Shown here piece after piece: positions 23,543 to 35,179 of a stretch of DNA of 64,000 bases. The notes below the pieces were generated by a model. It was not told the DNA's origin and made no database searches. It saw only the letters and a list, made by a program, of their open reading frames with translations. The first letter of the stretch is position 1. Each line of letters begins with the position of its first letter. A program made the position numbers and the translations under genes. Origin of the DNA: Lutjanus erythropterus (Eukaryota; Chordata; Actinopteri; Lutjaniformes; Lutjanidae); the NCBI GenBank assembly GCA_020091685.1, contig CM034605.1:10674218-10738217 (forward strand). The letters are read 5' to 3'.

Positions 23543-25240
23543 TTATAAATACGTATAAATATGGCAAGACCAGACAAATGCTGCTTAAGATGCAATGACA
23601 CTTTTAGCAGGTCAGAAATGTGTTAATATGATGATAGAAAGATTTATACTTTTTTTTTTTTAATTCAATGAGCCTGAAAAGTTGAACAGGACAAAATGTG
23701 TACAATTTATTGAATTAAGTATTACATGAAATTAAAATGCTCAGTGCCTAAAATCAGGCATTTTTCCCTGAGAACAAACCCTGTATAACTGATGCAAAAT
23801 ATACTTCTTTTTTTTTTTTTTTACATAAATTTATGCACTTCATTAGATTTTGAATGTAATTGTTAAATTAAAAAGATGTATTTAATCATAGATATTTTTA
23901 TATTCATGCACTTAACTTATCACTTTGACCTACAATTGCAACTTTTGTGCATTTCAGATCGCTGAAAATACTAACAATCAATTAATCGATAAATCATTAA
24001 CAAATAGTAAGATACAAAACACTTTTTTTTCTCGTTATACGTTTCCTTATTCAACAAATGGCTCCACCAGACAAGACCAATTACTGTCATTTGTAGATGA
24101 ATGATTAGTTATTAACAAATGCATTTTTAATTGGTTAAATGTTAAACAGCGATTATTTGATTAATGATTAACCATTCACATCCCTACTTTGGACAGAATA
24201 CACATTATTAATATCAGATTAAATTATTATTGTTTTTTATATCTATTGTCTTTATGTTTATGACATTGTTTATAGCAGTCTTTTGTCAATTCTCAACTCA
24301 TCAATAAAGAAATCAAGGGATTAATAAATGATTCTTCCTGAATATAACAGACTTTGTGAAAAGATAATTCGGTAAAAGAAAACACATTAATGTATTTCAC
24401 TTATTTAAATGTGCATTGCTAGTTAAAGTATATTCTAACTCTGATGTAAAAAAGGCACATCTCCTAAATGTTTTACAGTAACCATGTCATTCAGAAATGC
24501 TGCCTGGAAATCCTGGATCATAGAGTGATAGTACGGCCAGTTTCACTTTCAGAAATGAAGCATACTGGCGGGAACCCCTTTAACCCGAGGGCCATGCTCG
24601 GGTTTATCTGTCTTCAGAGAGGTTATGGTATGGTTACCAATAACATTACAGAGTGAAGGGAGAAGAAAAAGATTTCCCTCCTTCTTCTCTTGATAAGTAT
24701 CTGTCTCAATCTATTTTATGGCTTTTCAGGACTCATGCCAGGGCACAGAGGGGAAAGTCAGGTCTTGTAAGTAAATTACAGTAAAATGGCAGGTATTTCT
24801 CATCAAAATCTAAACTGACTTTTACAGGCTTACTGTCAAGGTCTATTACTTCATATAAAAGGGGGGGGGCACTGAGTTCAGTTGGTTTTCAAGCAATTTT
24901 ACACTTGGGTTCAAAATGGGAAGAAAACACGGTTCAATAAGAGATTTATGTTTTTGATTGGTGGGGCACGTGAGGTGCAGGAATGGAGGGATGATTAGGG
25001 AGCAATGAGAACAGGGGTATTTCTGGGATGGATGGAGATCCAGGTTGACATTAATTTGGGCCTGGCCTTGACTAATGTAACTATCTCAACGTAGGAGTTC
25101 AAGGGGCTTTTCACTGGATGAATAGGTGACAGAAGATGGATTTTCCATCCGCTTTTGTTGAAAAGGTAAGGGCATCAGTTGAGGAAGTGGAGGGCAGAGC
25201 AGTAAGTGAAGCAAAGATAGCGAGTTACTCGGTGAATAAA

Positions 25241-25440
25241 TTTGTATACAAAGTCAAAATATTTCAAATCTAACTATAAAGTAAGGAATCTCTCTCTGTC
25301 TGTCTGTGTATGGAATCTGCCTATCTCAAGAACCGTTCATCCGATATACTCCAAACTTGGCATCTATCTTGCTCAGGACCCAAGGACGTGGAGTGTCAAA
25401 TTTGGTGCAATTTGGACACAACAAGATCAATATTAATAAA
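25241..25440 (+). repeat. Interspersed repeat with TCTCAAGAACCGTTCATCCG core
   Basis: A TCTG-rich start is followed by CTCAAGAACCGTTCATCCGA, CCAAACTTGGCATCTATCTT and TCAAATTTGGTGCAATTTGG. I remember this block as recurrent in fish genomes, but cannot assign a class. Only one copy is seen here. Confidence 0.4.
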
Positions 25441-25805
25441 CTTTGAATAAACTGAATATAGCACACATGCTATGTAGCAATGGGAGCTGGGACTCAAGAC
25501 GTAATCAACATAATCAAAGGCATGCGTGACACAAACATAGCTGCGCCCAATCAAAATATGATTCCTCCGTAAAACAAGCTGCAGTCAAGAACACTCACTC
25601 GCGATCATCTAAAATGCGGCATAGACATAGATTCAACAATGTAGTGCTCTTTAATCTCTGCTAATTCAAAATGTCTTTCCACAGCATTATGACTGTTCTG
25701 TTCTGCACAAACACTTAAGGTGAAAGCACCAAAGCACTTTGTTAGGATTATCAACAGGTGGAACATGTTTCTGTTAGCAGTCACTTAAAATTGATTTTCT
25801 AAATG

Positions 25806-26340
25806 TTTCCTCATTGACCACGTGTTAAAGGTAATTTTTGCATTGCTGCTGTTGGGAAATGTAACATTGGAGCAGTTCCACTGGTCGTCATGGGAGGCAG
25901 TGTAGCAGAGTAGCCGACAGATCAAGTGAGACACGACGACATCACAACACTAAGAGGCTTTAAAAGTCCTACAGTATTGGAAATGATGTTTGTCACCAAT
26001 TTAGTTTGTGAAAAGAATTGTTGTGATGTATTTGGTGGCTGCACAGACCACTGCTGTCTCAAGAGGTACATTATTACAATCCCTGCAGTGCCACCATGTT
26101 TGTTATCAGATACTTTTCATTCTTCCTCTTCTTCATTTGCATGAACTGCAATGTATGAGTGACAAAACAGTTTAAAGTAACATTACGGACTGCCGATACA
26201 GTCTGTGACTGGTTTAACAGTCTATATATCGTTTATTTTCCTCACCCCACACTGAAGTACATTTACACATTTTGAACAGGCACTGCACTAGTACAACTAC
26301 ATTTAAAGATTATATATTAATATCTTTAAAAACAACTACA
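25806..26340. other. Probable repeat relic
   Basis: Contains GTACATTATTACAATCCCTG and GTGCCACCATGTTTG, echoed as GTACATTATTACCCCCCC and CATCGCCATGATTG near 28675-28710 in the family E copy. This suggests a diverged related element. Boundaries are unclear. Confidence 0.3.
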
Positions 26341-26479
26341 AATTTCCTATCAGGAATTAGCTGCTGTATCACCAGAGTTACACAAGGTGAGCACAAGGTG
26401 ATAAAGAAACTGTCATGTACATGGTGAACATTAACTTAGCATGTTGTTTGCCCTAAGTGCTATAGAACAATGTGATAAA

Positions 26480-27210
26480 GGGCTGGAAAAGACAGCTCCT
26501 TTGTTTTCCTCTCATTAGAGAGGGCCGTCTCACACTCCACCCTTGACTGCCTCGTTATTCCTTTAATTAATCAGTTCTCATCAACGGCACCCTCTCATTC
26601 GTTCAAGGGCTCTACATCCCGCTATTTACTGCCTCCATTTTCCTCCAGCAATCCTGCATGTGTTTCTTTTATCATTTCGGAAAGGCTTTCACCTCCCCCC
26701 AAAAAAGTCCCTGCGTCCTCCTGCCTTCTCTGCCTGGGACCCCTGTCTGATTATTATGCCATTAAGCCTCTCCTCCTCTCCTCTGAAAGAGCAGCAGGGT
26801 CCCTCTCCAATCTAAAGAAGTCCTGGGTTTTTTTCCCCTCCTTTCCCTGAAATTACCCGGCGACGCGTGCCTGAGTTTCTAATTGGCATGCCCGTCCCTG
26901 GAGACGGCCCCCTCCCTTCTTCCTAATGAAAAGCCTCGGCCTTAATTACACTTTCCAAACGCTGATTGTTATTGACAAAACTCCTGTGGCTCGGACAAAC
27001 GACGGCAGATTAGCTCCATTACAGGCAGCCCTCCAAGAAGAGAAAGAGAGGGATTTCAAATCGACAATGCAAAGTGAGGCGGGATAAAAAGAGGGGCTTT
27101 CAATTTTTTTCCATGTACCTTTCTCTTAATTGTTTGGGCCATTGCTCCACTTAAGATGTCTCTTTCTTCCCCCGATGCCTCTTTTCTGTTCCATTGTGTT
27201 GCCGTCAGTG
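26480..27210. promoter_or_regulatory. Candidate conserved non-coding block
   Basis: A repeat-free stretch of moderate GC with several AATTA/TAAT homeodomain-type cores (TCCTTTAATTAATCAG, CCTTAATTACACTTT, CTCTTAATTGTTTGGG). The look is that of intronic conserved regulatory DNA. Conservation cannot be tested here. Confidence 0.3.
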
Positions 27211-27795
27211 TACTTTTAGTGAGGGGACAAAAGCCCAGTTATGTTACTTGAGAGAAAATGTTCATCTTTTGTCAATAGACAGGATTGCTGATGGCAGCAT
27301 GGGTAAACAGGAGGATTTGGCCTAATGCGTTTGTTTGCCTGCAAAAGGTACATAGACTGTCTAAAGCTGATAGGGCTGTAAGGTCCAAAATCAACACCTA
27401 TCATCCAGACAGGCAGCCTGCTCTCCATGTAACGCCTGCAATCACTTATTGATGAATATGTATAGAAAGCAATGGATAAAAGATGTCACACTCACTCAGT
27501 TTAAATATCAAATTCCTATTTTTCTTCCACACACTCCATCCCTTTGGCTCATTTTACCTATTTTATCTAGTTTTTCCACTGCATGTATTGCAGTGCTAAG
27601 CCGGCAGAGCTTAGACCTGGGCAGCTGTGCCTGTTGTGCAGATTTTTTTTTCCAGGCTCAACAATATCTCCGTCTTCCTGATTAATCTGGAGCAGAGCGC
27701 ACAGTTTCACAGTGGGGGGCCTTTCATTGCCTCTCTAATGAGAAGCTGTGATACATCATGCCTCGCAGATAGCCAATCGCACCCTAGTCCCAGGG

Positions 27796-27817
27796 CACAC
27801 ACACACACACACACACA
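27796..27817 (+). repeat. CA dinucleotide microsatellite
   Basis: Eleven CA units; the Cys-Val-rich minus-strand frame over it is an artefact. Confidence 0.95.
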
Positions 27818-28027
27818 TACAAACACAAAACAGGACAGGAATAATAAAGCACGTTCTCTGAGCCCCCCCAAGGCATCTGGGCACACAGCCCCCCACCCAC
27901 TCACCAAACCTGACCTCTGAGTGATGATGTCACATCCACCATACACCGCCAACCATGACAGATGATATAATCATACCTACACTACTAATCTGCCCCATGT
28001 ACAAATATTCTTCTGGCTTCTGTTTTT

Positions 28028-28934
28028 TAAAGTATTGATGTGTAGGATTTTGTGGTGACTCGACTTCCAAGTATGTAGGAGAACCAACAGTGGCGAGTGC
28101 TTCATTGTCTGTTCTGGGCTACTGCAGTGCTGCAGGGACAATATTTATGGAGGCCAAACCAGAAGTTAGCTTTGCTCTGGTCCATTCTACAAATAGCCAA
28201 TGGGATGTTTCTATTGGATTAGTGCAGAAAATAGTGTGGGAGACAAATGCTCATGACACAAACATGTTTTGTTCGGCAAGATGGTCTTCACAAATCAACA
28301 CGTTTCTGATTTTTGAAGAGTACATGCAATCACCAGAAATAGCAAATCTAATGTTAATGCCTATAAACGAACTACACCACAGTCACATGACTCAACGTCA
28401 CACCCACTAAGTAACTAGTATAAGGTCTGATTACTTTAACGTAAAAGCTTCAAAGCTTTTAAATTCAGCTTCAAATTCACAAATGGGGTATTTCCTGTCA
28501 TATCTTTTGTTGTAGAACAACATGTAAAAATCTAAACAAGGCCACAGAGCAGAACAAAGAAGTATTGGAAATAACGTTCAGCATAATTTACTTCAGGTAA
28601 AGGATTCTCCGAGAGGTATTTAAAGACCACAGAGACCCCCACCATGTAAAACGTGCCTCCACTTTTGTCAACAGGTACATTATTACCCCCCCAGCATCGC
28701 CATGATTGTTGTTGTCTCCTCTTCGTTGGAATATGTGGGCAGCGACCTTTACGTTTTAAACAGATGTATCAATCTTTATTTGTAAAAAGGGGGCATAAAT
28801 GAGCCTTTAAACAACAAAATACAACAATGATATGCTGATGAAAAAATAATTAGGATTATAATACTATTTTTCTGACATTTTCTGACATATTCTGGCAATA
28901 AGTCCCTGCAAATCTTAATCACTGGACCTTTAAG
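28028..28934 (-). mobile_element. Family E repeat, reverse copy
   Basis: Starts near GATGTGTAGGATTTTGTGG and ends CACTGGACCTTTAAG. Its minus strand begins CTTAAAGGTCCAGTG and continues with TTATTGCCAGAAT, matching the left end of the forward copy at 14852-15630. It lies about 370 bases from the donor side of esrrb exon 29301-29710. Confidence 0.6.
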
Positions 28935-29300
28935 TCAATTTCTGAATCTATTGTAACTATTTTTTACTGTAAACCTTTTTAAAGCTCACATTTGACAATC
29001 AGTAAATTTTTTTCATGTTTCTTAATATTATCCCAGAGCGGTTATTTTTAGTTGTACATTGTAATGATATCAAAAACAAAGATTTTCTTTTTATGGAGGT
29101 TGTTGGTCTCAGGAGGAGAAGAAAACATCTTCCACACTCCACTGATTTTTTTACATAGTAAATCGCTTGGACTGAGTATGTTTCAGTGTTGTTTTGAGGC
29201 CAAAGGTGTCTTGTATGGAGGGTGTTTTTATGCCTGGCGTCATGGGATGAAATAACTTGTATTGAGTGTTTGTCGGGGGGAGGTGAGAGGATAAAAATAC

Positions 29301-29710
29301 CTTGTATTGTCCTTTTAAAAAAGGCTTTGCAGGCCTCACAAGAGGCCACCCCATAGTGATACCCCGAGGCTATATCTCCACAGACCAGGCACAGCCTCTT
29401 GGGGAGGGAGTTCAACATGTATTCGCACTTTATGGACGAGTCCTCCATGATGGTGCTGGAGCAGTCATCATAGCGCTTGCGGCAGGTGCCGGCCCCAAGC
29501 CCGCTGGGGGTGAACATGGGTGGAGAGTCCAGGCCGTTGGAGTGGCTGTTCATGGCGCTGACATAGCCACCGCTGGCGTCTGAGTTGCCACTGGGGCTGT
29601 GGTGGCTGACCGTGTCGATGACCGAGGAGGGACTGGATGGCTCTGTCTTGATGTAGGACCCACAACTGGAGGGTAGGTGCCGGTCATCAGCGGCCATTCT
29701 ATTCAGCAGC
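29301..29710 (-). CDS. esrrb: esrrb exon: N-terminal domain and first zinc finger
   Basis: The acceptor is a pyrimidine tract ending CCTCCCCCAG with the exon starting at 29710; the donor is CAAG|GTATTTTT at 29300. It begins with 13 bases (end of Gln, then LLNR) before Met at 29697, which lies in a strong context (AGAATGG) and serves as start of the short isoform. Numbering from that Met: the phospho-sumoylation motif IKTEPSSP is at 16-23 (Lys17, Ser22), known in ERR-alpha and ERR-gamma to repress activation; a Ser/Pro/Gly-rich activation region follows; zinc finger 1 has Cys103, Cys106, Cys120 and Cys123, with P-box residues CEACKA at 120-125 that set half-site choice. The exon ends after TIQ plus one base of Gly133. 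The open frame that continues to 28999 is intron read-through. Confidence 0.97.
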
Positions 29711-30037
29711 CTGGGGGAGGTGTGGGTGGAGAGAGTAGGGGAGTTGGGGAGAGGGTTGATGGGAAAGGGAGGAGAAGAGGAAGATGATTAACAGAAGTCA
29801 TCAGGGAGTAGAAATGAATCTCATCAACCAGTGGAGTGACATAAATGCCTAAAAAGCAAAATACTCAATTGACATTAAGTACAAAATACAATGAATCTGT
29901 GGCAATTCATGCCAACAGCTTCAGAAGAGTGACCGAGTGTGAGCGCACCCTTCAGACAAAAATATTCAGGTGCAAGACAAAAAATATCACTGGAGGGTTC
30001 AAAGGAGGAAAGTGAGGCCTGCACGTTGTTAGGGTCA

Positions 30038-30161
30038 AAATAAATATTTTAATTCTCTTTTAGGACATTCCCTTTAAGGACAACCTCTCCATCTAGAGAG
30101 CCTGAGGAAGATCTTGTAGATCAAAATGTTGCCTTTAAAAAGAGAATAAAAATATTTATTT
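30038..30161. repeat. Hairpin-forming inverted repeat
   Basis: The 24-base arms 30038-30061 and 30138-30161 are reverse complements at 23 of 24 positions, built on AAATAAATATTTT and TTCTCTTTT. The 76-base loop contains GCCTGAGGAAGATCTTGTAG, a motif I remember from fish interspersed repeats. Confidence 0.75.
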
Positions 30162-31230
30162 GAAGCTTATGAGTGTAGCTTTCAATTAATGACAACAGAA
30201 ATGACTGTTTCATTTAACATTTCACAAGACATTATGTTAAAGTTTACAGAATTAATGAATCTAGAGCGAATACATTTCTGAAAGACAAGCCTTGACCACT
30301 GACGATCGCTCCATACTGGCTGGCTGCAGTTTAGGTCATAAGCCCCACCCTCTCCCTGTTACTGGATGCAATGTGGGCCGGACTAAAATGTCAAATAAAT
30401 TTGGTTTTGGTCATTTTTGGTAGTTCTTATCATGCTTATGTTTGTTCACGTGTTACATTTCCTAATAAGTTTGGTTTTATATATAAAAAAGCCAAATTCA
30501 TATCATGATTCACAGCTGATACTGTGGCTTAGGGATGAAACCGTTACCAGTTTCACGATAAACCACAAAAAACTCCTACTGAGTAATGTTCATTTAAAAA
30601 TGTAATATTTGATTACTGCACTTTAAAAAAACTCACAGTAAATACAGTCATCTCAAATGATGTCACTAGTGCAAGATGGCAGTGCCTGTATCAGGGATAT
30701 TTTGGCTTCATTTCTTATAGCGGGATGAAATGGAGACACACTGTCTATCTTTATATACAGCCTATGGCCTTGACATTCAGCTTACAATTGAACACAGTAG
30801 TTTAACTGCTATTCTACAGAAGATAAACACCTAATTGAAAAAGACGTGCCAGAAAAGATGGGAGATGAGACATTACGTGTTTCATGTGATCAAACAGTCT
30901 ATTTATTAGCCAAACATCTAAATGTGTTGCCTATCTTCTTTTGTTCTATCTGTTTTTATAGACTTTCCAATTTTCTGTTCTCTAAACCACAATGTGTCCT
31001 AACCCTCACTATAAACCAGTGAACCAGAGGGAGGATCTTAAGTGCTTCATTAGCCACACACCACGGCAGCTGTGAAAGCGCTTCAGTGTACAAATACACA
31101 CAACTACAACACACGTCCACACACAGAAGCGCGAATGTCCACACAATACAAACACACAACGGACAGAAAGAAAGTGAAAGAGGGAGACAGAGAGGGACAG
31201 AGGGGGACAGAGAGAGAGCACTCAAATAAC

Positions 31231-31232
<2 letters not shown>

Positions 31233-31277
<45 letters not shown>
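31233..31277 (+). repeat. AC dinucleotide microsatellite
   Basis: About 22 AC units, preceded by a GACAGAGAG-rich stretch at 31160-31218. Overlapping Cys-Val-rich frames are artefacts. Confidence 0.97.
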
Positions 31278-31282
<5 letters not shown>

Positions 31283-31639
31283 AGCACATCAAGTCGGGAG
31301 CATCTCCATAGTTTAGAGAGCAGAGTGGACCTTGGCTTGTCTCCTTGAGTCAGCAGTCAACCAAAAGGAAACATGATGGCAAGATATTGACTTTTTCACT
31401 GTCTGCCTAATAACTGTATTTTGGAGTACATGCAATATGATGCTGTAACGTGTGCAGACTAAAGTGCAGCCTTTTGGCTGTGGCCACAAAATGCACTCTG
31501 AAGCCTTCCTCGCCCATATAAATCTATTTCTGTCCCACTCTATAACCTTTAACTTGAAATTGCACCGGGACAAAACTCAGCCTGGACATGTTGGACTCGT
31601 TCTTCGGTGAACTAAAGAGGTAGAGGAGATGGATAACTT

Positions 31640-32330
31640 GATGTACTGGGGATGCAGTGTAGACATAGTGACCTATCAGGGTCAAGGCGAGGTCACACAC
31701 TTACATACACACACACCCCTTTGCATTAGGTACCACGGCAGGGGTGAAGGGTCACCTGCACTTGCCTGCATTAACAAAATTGAGCCTTGCATGGCTTATG
31801 CAAATTCAGACACATGGGCTCCTAGTGAGTGGCAGCTAGACAGCCCATGTTGGGCCTTAGCACATTAGGTCCATTAGCATATTGCCAACTAATGGTAATG
31901 TTTACATATTTGACATGTCAGTTTACCATCAGCACAGTGAGAGGGGCGGGGGGATTCCCTACTGGGCTCTATCTGCCTGATTGGATGATCGCTGTCTGTC
32001 TCAGAATGCTTCAGAGGAGACAGGAAGCAAGAGGCCTCCGCCGTGTCCCCTATCGGTCGGGCTGGACTGCCTCTTGCTCTCCGAGGCTGATTTAATTGTG
32101 AGGGTGGGTGACGGAGGGGTTCAGGCCCAGGGGTCAGTGGGTCAACCTTATTTTCTCACCCTGGCTTCCTGGGCCCGTGGAGATGGGGGTCAGCGTGTCA
32201 AATTAAATCTCATTCCCAGGTTTCCCCTCCCCGCTGTCATGTATATTCATCGGATCTCCAGGTGCCTAGCACTTCTGGAAATTCACAAAAAGGTTAACTG
32301 CTAAAATAAATAATAAAAAATGCCCCCTGT
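31640..32330. promoter_or_regulatory. Candidate conserved non-coding block
   Basis: Repeat-poor sequence with an exact octamer ATGCAAAT at 31798-31805 (POU-factor type), a GGGGCGGGG GC box near 31943 and an adjoining GGGGATTCCC NF-kB-type site. Many AT-rich homeobox-like cores follow. Regulatory function is inference. Confidence 0.3.
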
Positions 32331-32379
32331 TAAAACCGTTGACCTTGTGGAATAAGCCCTTTGCCTGAGCACTCCTGGA

Positions 32380-33130
32380 ATTCTTCTCGCAATATAAAGC
32401 CTTTACTATATAAAACTGATATACAACTACCAGCATGTCCAATTTCCAGTATTTCTTTCAGCTGCATTCTTATAATTCAAACAATGCAAAAAAAAAATAC
32501 AGTACCACTGATACTATGCAGATTCGCTGTTTTAAAAATGATCCACTTGTGCTCTTAAACGTCCTTGCAGACAGAAATTGAAAAAGTGAATCCATTTCAT
32601 GCCTTTCTAAAATAGAACTTGCCGCTCTTGATAATGAATGCAGATTGCATCCCCATAAATTAATGCACGGCTCTGTGTTCATCTGCTTTATGCTCTCTGT
32701 TTCAGATGGATATGTGCACCTGTGCGATAGGGGCACCTGCACTTGGCTTATTAAAGGCTATATATTAAAACGCAGCAGCGCAAGATGGCTCCATTTAGCT
32801 TTTATTTCACAAATTCAGAGTAAGCTTAACCCCAGTTCAAAGGCCACCTTCAGGGTGACACTTAGCATAATTGCATAAGTGTCTTAACTGTTTCCCCTCC
32901 AGCTCTATGTGGTCATTTATAATAAATGTGCTGAACAGAATCCCCTTAACTCATTCTGCTATGACACATTATACCACTGCTATGCTTATGTTTTTAACAA
33001 GCCTGCATATATTGATTAATGATACTGAGGGAATACTAACCACTTGAACCTGGCGTATTAATCAAACAGTCTAAAATATTTCTATAAATATTAGTAATCT
33101 CTAATGGGACAGGTCCAATTTAAATCTATA
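32380..33130. promoter_or_regulatory. Candidate conserved non-coding block
   Basis: Repeat-free, with many TAAT, ATTGATTAAT and GCATAATTGCATAA motifs. It has the balanced composition often seen in deeply conserved vertebrate enhancers. No codon-like pattern. Conservation is untested. Confidence 0.3.
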
Positions 33131-33810
33131 AATACCATTGTATGGGAAAATGAATTATGAACATTAAATAGTTTGACAGCAGCAATAGTCGTAATAAATA
33201 ATTCAATATGTGGGGCAGGTGCTAATTAGCTTGTGTGCTACACAGACAGGAAAGGGTCTGCTAAACTAACTGAGGCTATAAAATCCATAGTTCTGTCTTC
33301 CTTCCTTCCTCAAGGTAAGAGCATTTCAAATTCTGCTGCCTGGCTGCCCAAAGGAGCAGCGCTCGTCTAAGATACACTATCTCTTTTTTCTCTCTGTTCC
33401 TCCTCCTTTTGTTCCCTTTGTACCGATCAAAATTCATGCTGAGTAGTGGGTTATGGGCCCGCAAACGCACACTGCGCAGTTTGGTTTTAATCTGATTCCA
33501 CCTGGCCCCCCTAACAGCATTTCAGATCCCTAATATCATTCCACTGGTGCTGCTGTGACCAGGATTAGCTGGCCTAATGATCTGGCAGCTCGTCTCACAC
33601 TCACTGTTCCTCCACTTCCTCCACGGAGGAGAACTGAGGAGGAGCGCTTGCTCTCTCAACGCTTTCCTCGCCTGCGAGCGAAAACTCAGAACACTGGATG
33701 ACACTGCCATAAGAACACAGTACATTCAGGATCTAATTGAGCCAATTTGTAAGTCTTCCTGCTGAGAGCTTCCTGCTCACTTCAGGAGGATACTGACATC
33801 CTCCTGCTGC

Positions 33811-35030
33811 ACTGTAAAAAAAGAAGTTGAGATAATTCATGATTTCAAGAGAACTGTCTTCACTATATTTTTGAATTTTGAATCAAACTAAAGCTACTAC
33901 AAGGAGTTTTTAACTGGCTATAAAACAGTTTGACGTCTCTTTATGATCTACACAAGCAAACATGACCATCAGTGAGAAGGTTCGCTGTTTCTATAAAGTT
34001 AAACTCAATGCCTGCAACTGGGTCAGATGAAACAAACCCGTTTCCATTTTTACAAGTAAAATTACAGTGAGCAGTGTTAGCCAGTTAAATAAGGAGAATA
34101 TTCTTATTCAGTTAATTTTATTTTTGATGTTATATTTTGTGGTTCTTACGCTGGGAACACTACCACTTTTCTCCACAGGGGCCTCCGAAATTAACACACT
34201 ACGAGCTCCTTTCCTTGATAGGTTTTTTAAAGTTCTCAAATAAAATAAAAAAGGTCCCGCTGACCTATAATATTCTCTGAAGGTAATTAACTTTTCTTCT
34301 CAGAAAAATTTGAATGTTTGAGTTTCAGAAATAGTTTCAAAAATAGAGTATTTCCAAAACTAAATAAAGTGGAAGGGAATAATGGTTAATAATTTAATAT
34401 TTTCACTTGCATCCATTTTTTTTCAAGCATCCAAATTATGACAAATCAGGTTCACAGCTTACTGAACAATTTCTGAAATACATTTTTTGGGGGTTCCCAA
34501 AGAAAAGTAAATTATCTGTCAGAAAAACTTTTTTTTTTTATAGTTTATTTCAAACAATAAGTTTTGAGTTAGAGTTTGACTTAAACACACAATATGTGAG
34601 TTCTGCCACTTGGGGTCTCTCGCATTAAAACAATAACAAAACACGTAGTTTGATGACGGTGTGAAGTAGCGTGGGATCATGGGAGTTGTTGTCTTCATTA
34701 TTAAAACACCATGAATACCTATCTGACATGTTCATGGCTGAGGTAATATTACAGTTCGTGTTGTGTTTAGTCACATTTGCAGACTTCCCTCCTCACTCTG
34801 TATCCAATGTATCTTGTGTTTTCCTGGAGGTTATACCGATAACCAGTAACTACCCTGAACAAATTACAGATTTCCGAATATTGTTGTAAACATTTAGGAT
34901 AACGTGAGTACACAACTCAACAAAATGTATAACGTAAGTCTAGCTTTTTTAGACACTTCAATGTGAAAATGTTACCTAATATAGCTTTAAAACTCCTTGA
35001 AATTATGATTTTTCACAACTATTTTTTACA
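33811..35030. mobile_element. DNA transposon relic with about 40-base inverted ends
   Basis: The left end ACTGTAAAAAAAGAAGTTGA continues to CATGATTTCAAG. The right end, read on the minus strand, is CTGTAAAAAATAGTTGTG continuing to ATCATAATTTCAAG. The 1.2 kb interior is AT-rich with no transposase frame. Confidence 0.6.
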
Positions 35031-35179
35031 GCATGCTCTCTGGGTAACTACAGCGCTCTTCCTGTTTCATGTGTAAATCACGAGCACACACCCGTGTTAG
35101 AGGCTCAGCTCAAACAGTGAGTAAATTCTTGATGTCCTTTTCACTCTCAAGGCCACCAGACACCAAAAACACAATTTTC

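Noticed and set aside
24837..24845. TCAAGGTCT, one base from an ERR response element
   Set aside because: A single imperfect monomer site is expected by chance many times in 64 kb; no second site supports it.
25926..26144. 72-codon Cys-containing frame
   Set aside because: Lies in a probable repeat relic and shows no secreted or zinc-binding pattern.
28999..29300. The part of the 232-codon frame beyond the zinc-finger exon
   Set aside because: It follows a clear donor at 29300 and does not match the receptor; the true continuation is at 19635.
29302..29583. Plus-strand 93-codon frame opposite the first zinc-finger exon
   Set aside because: It is the antisense shadow of a strongly conserved coding exon.
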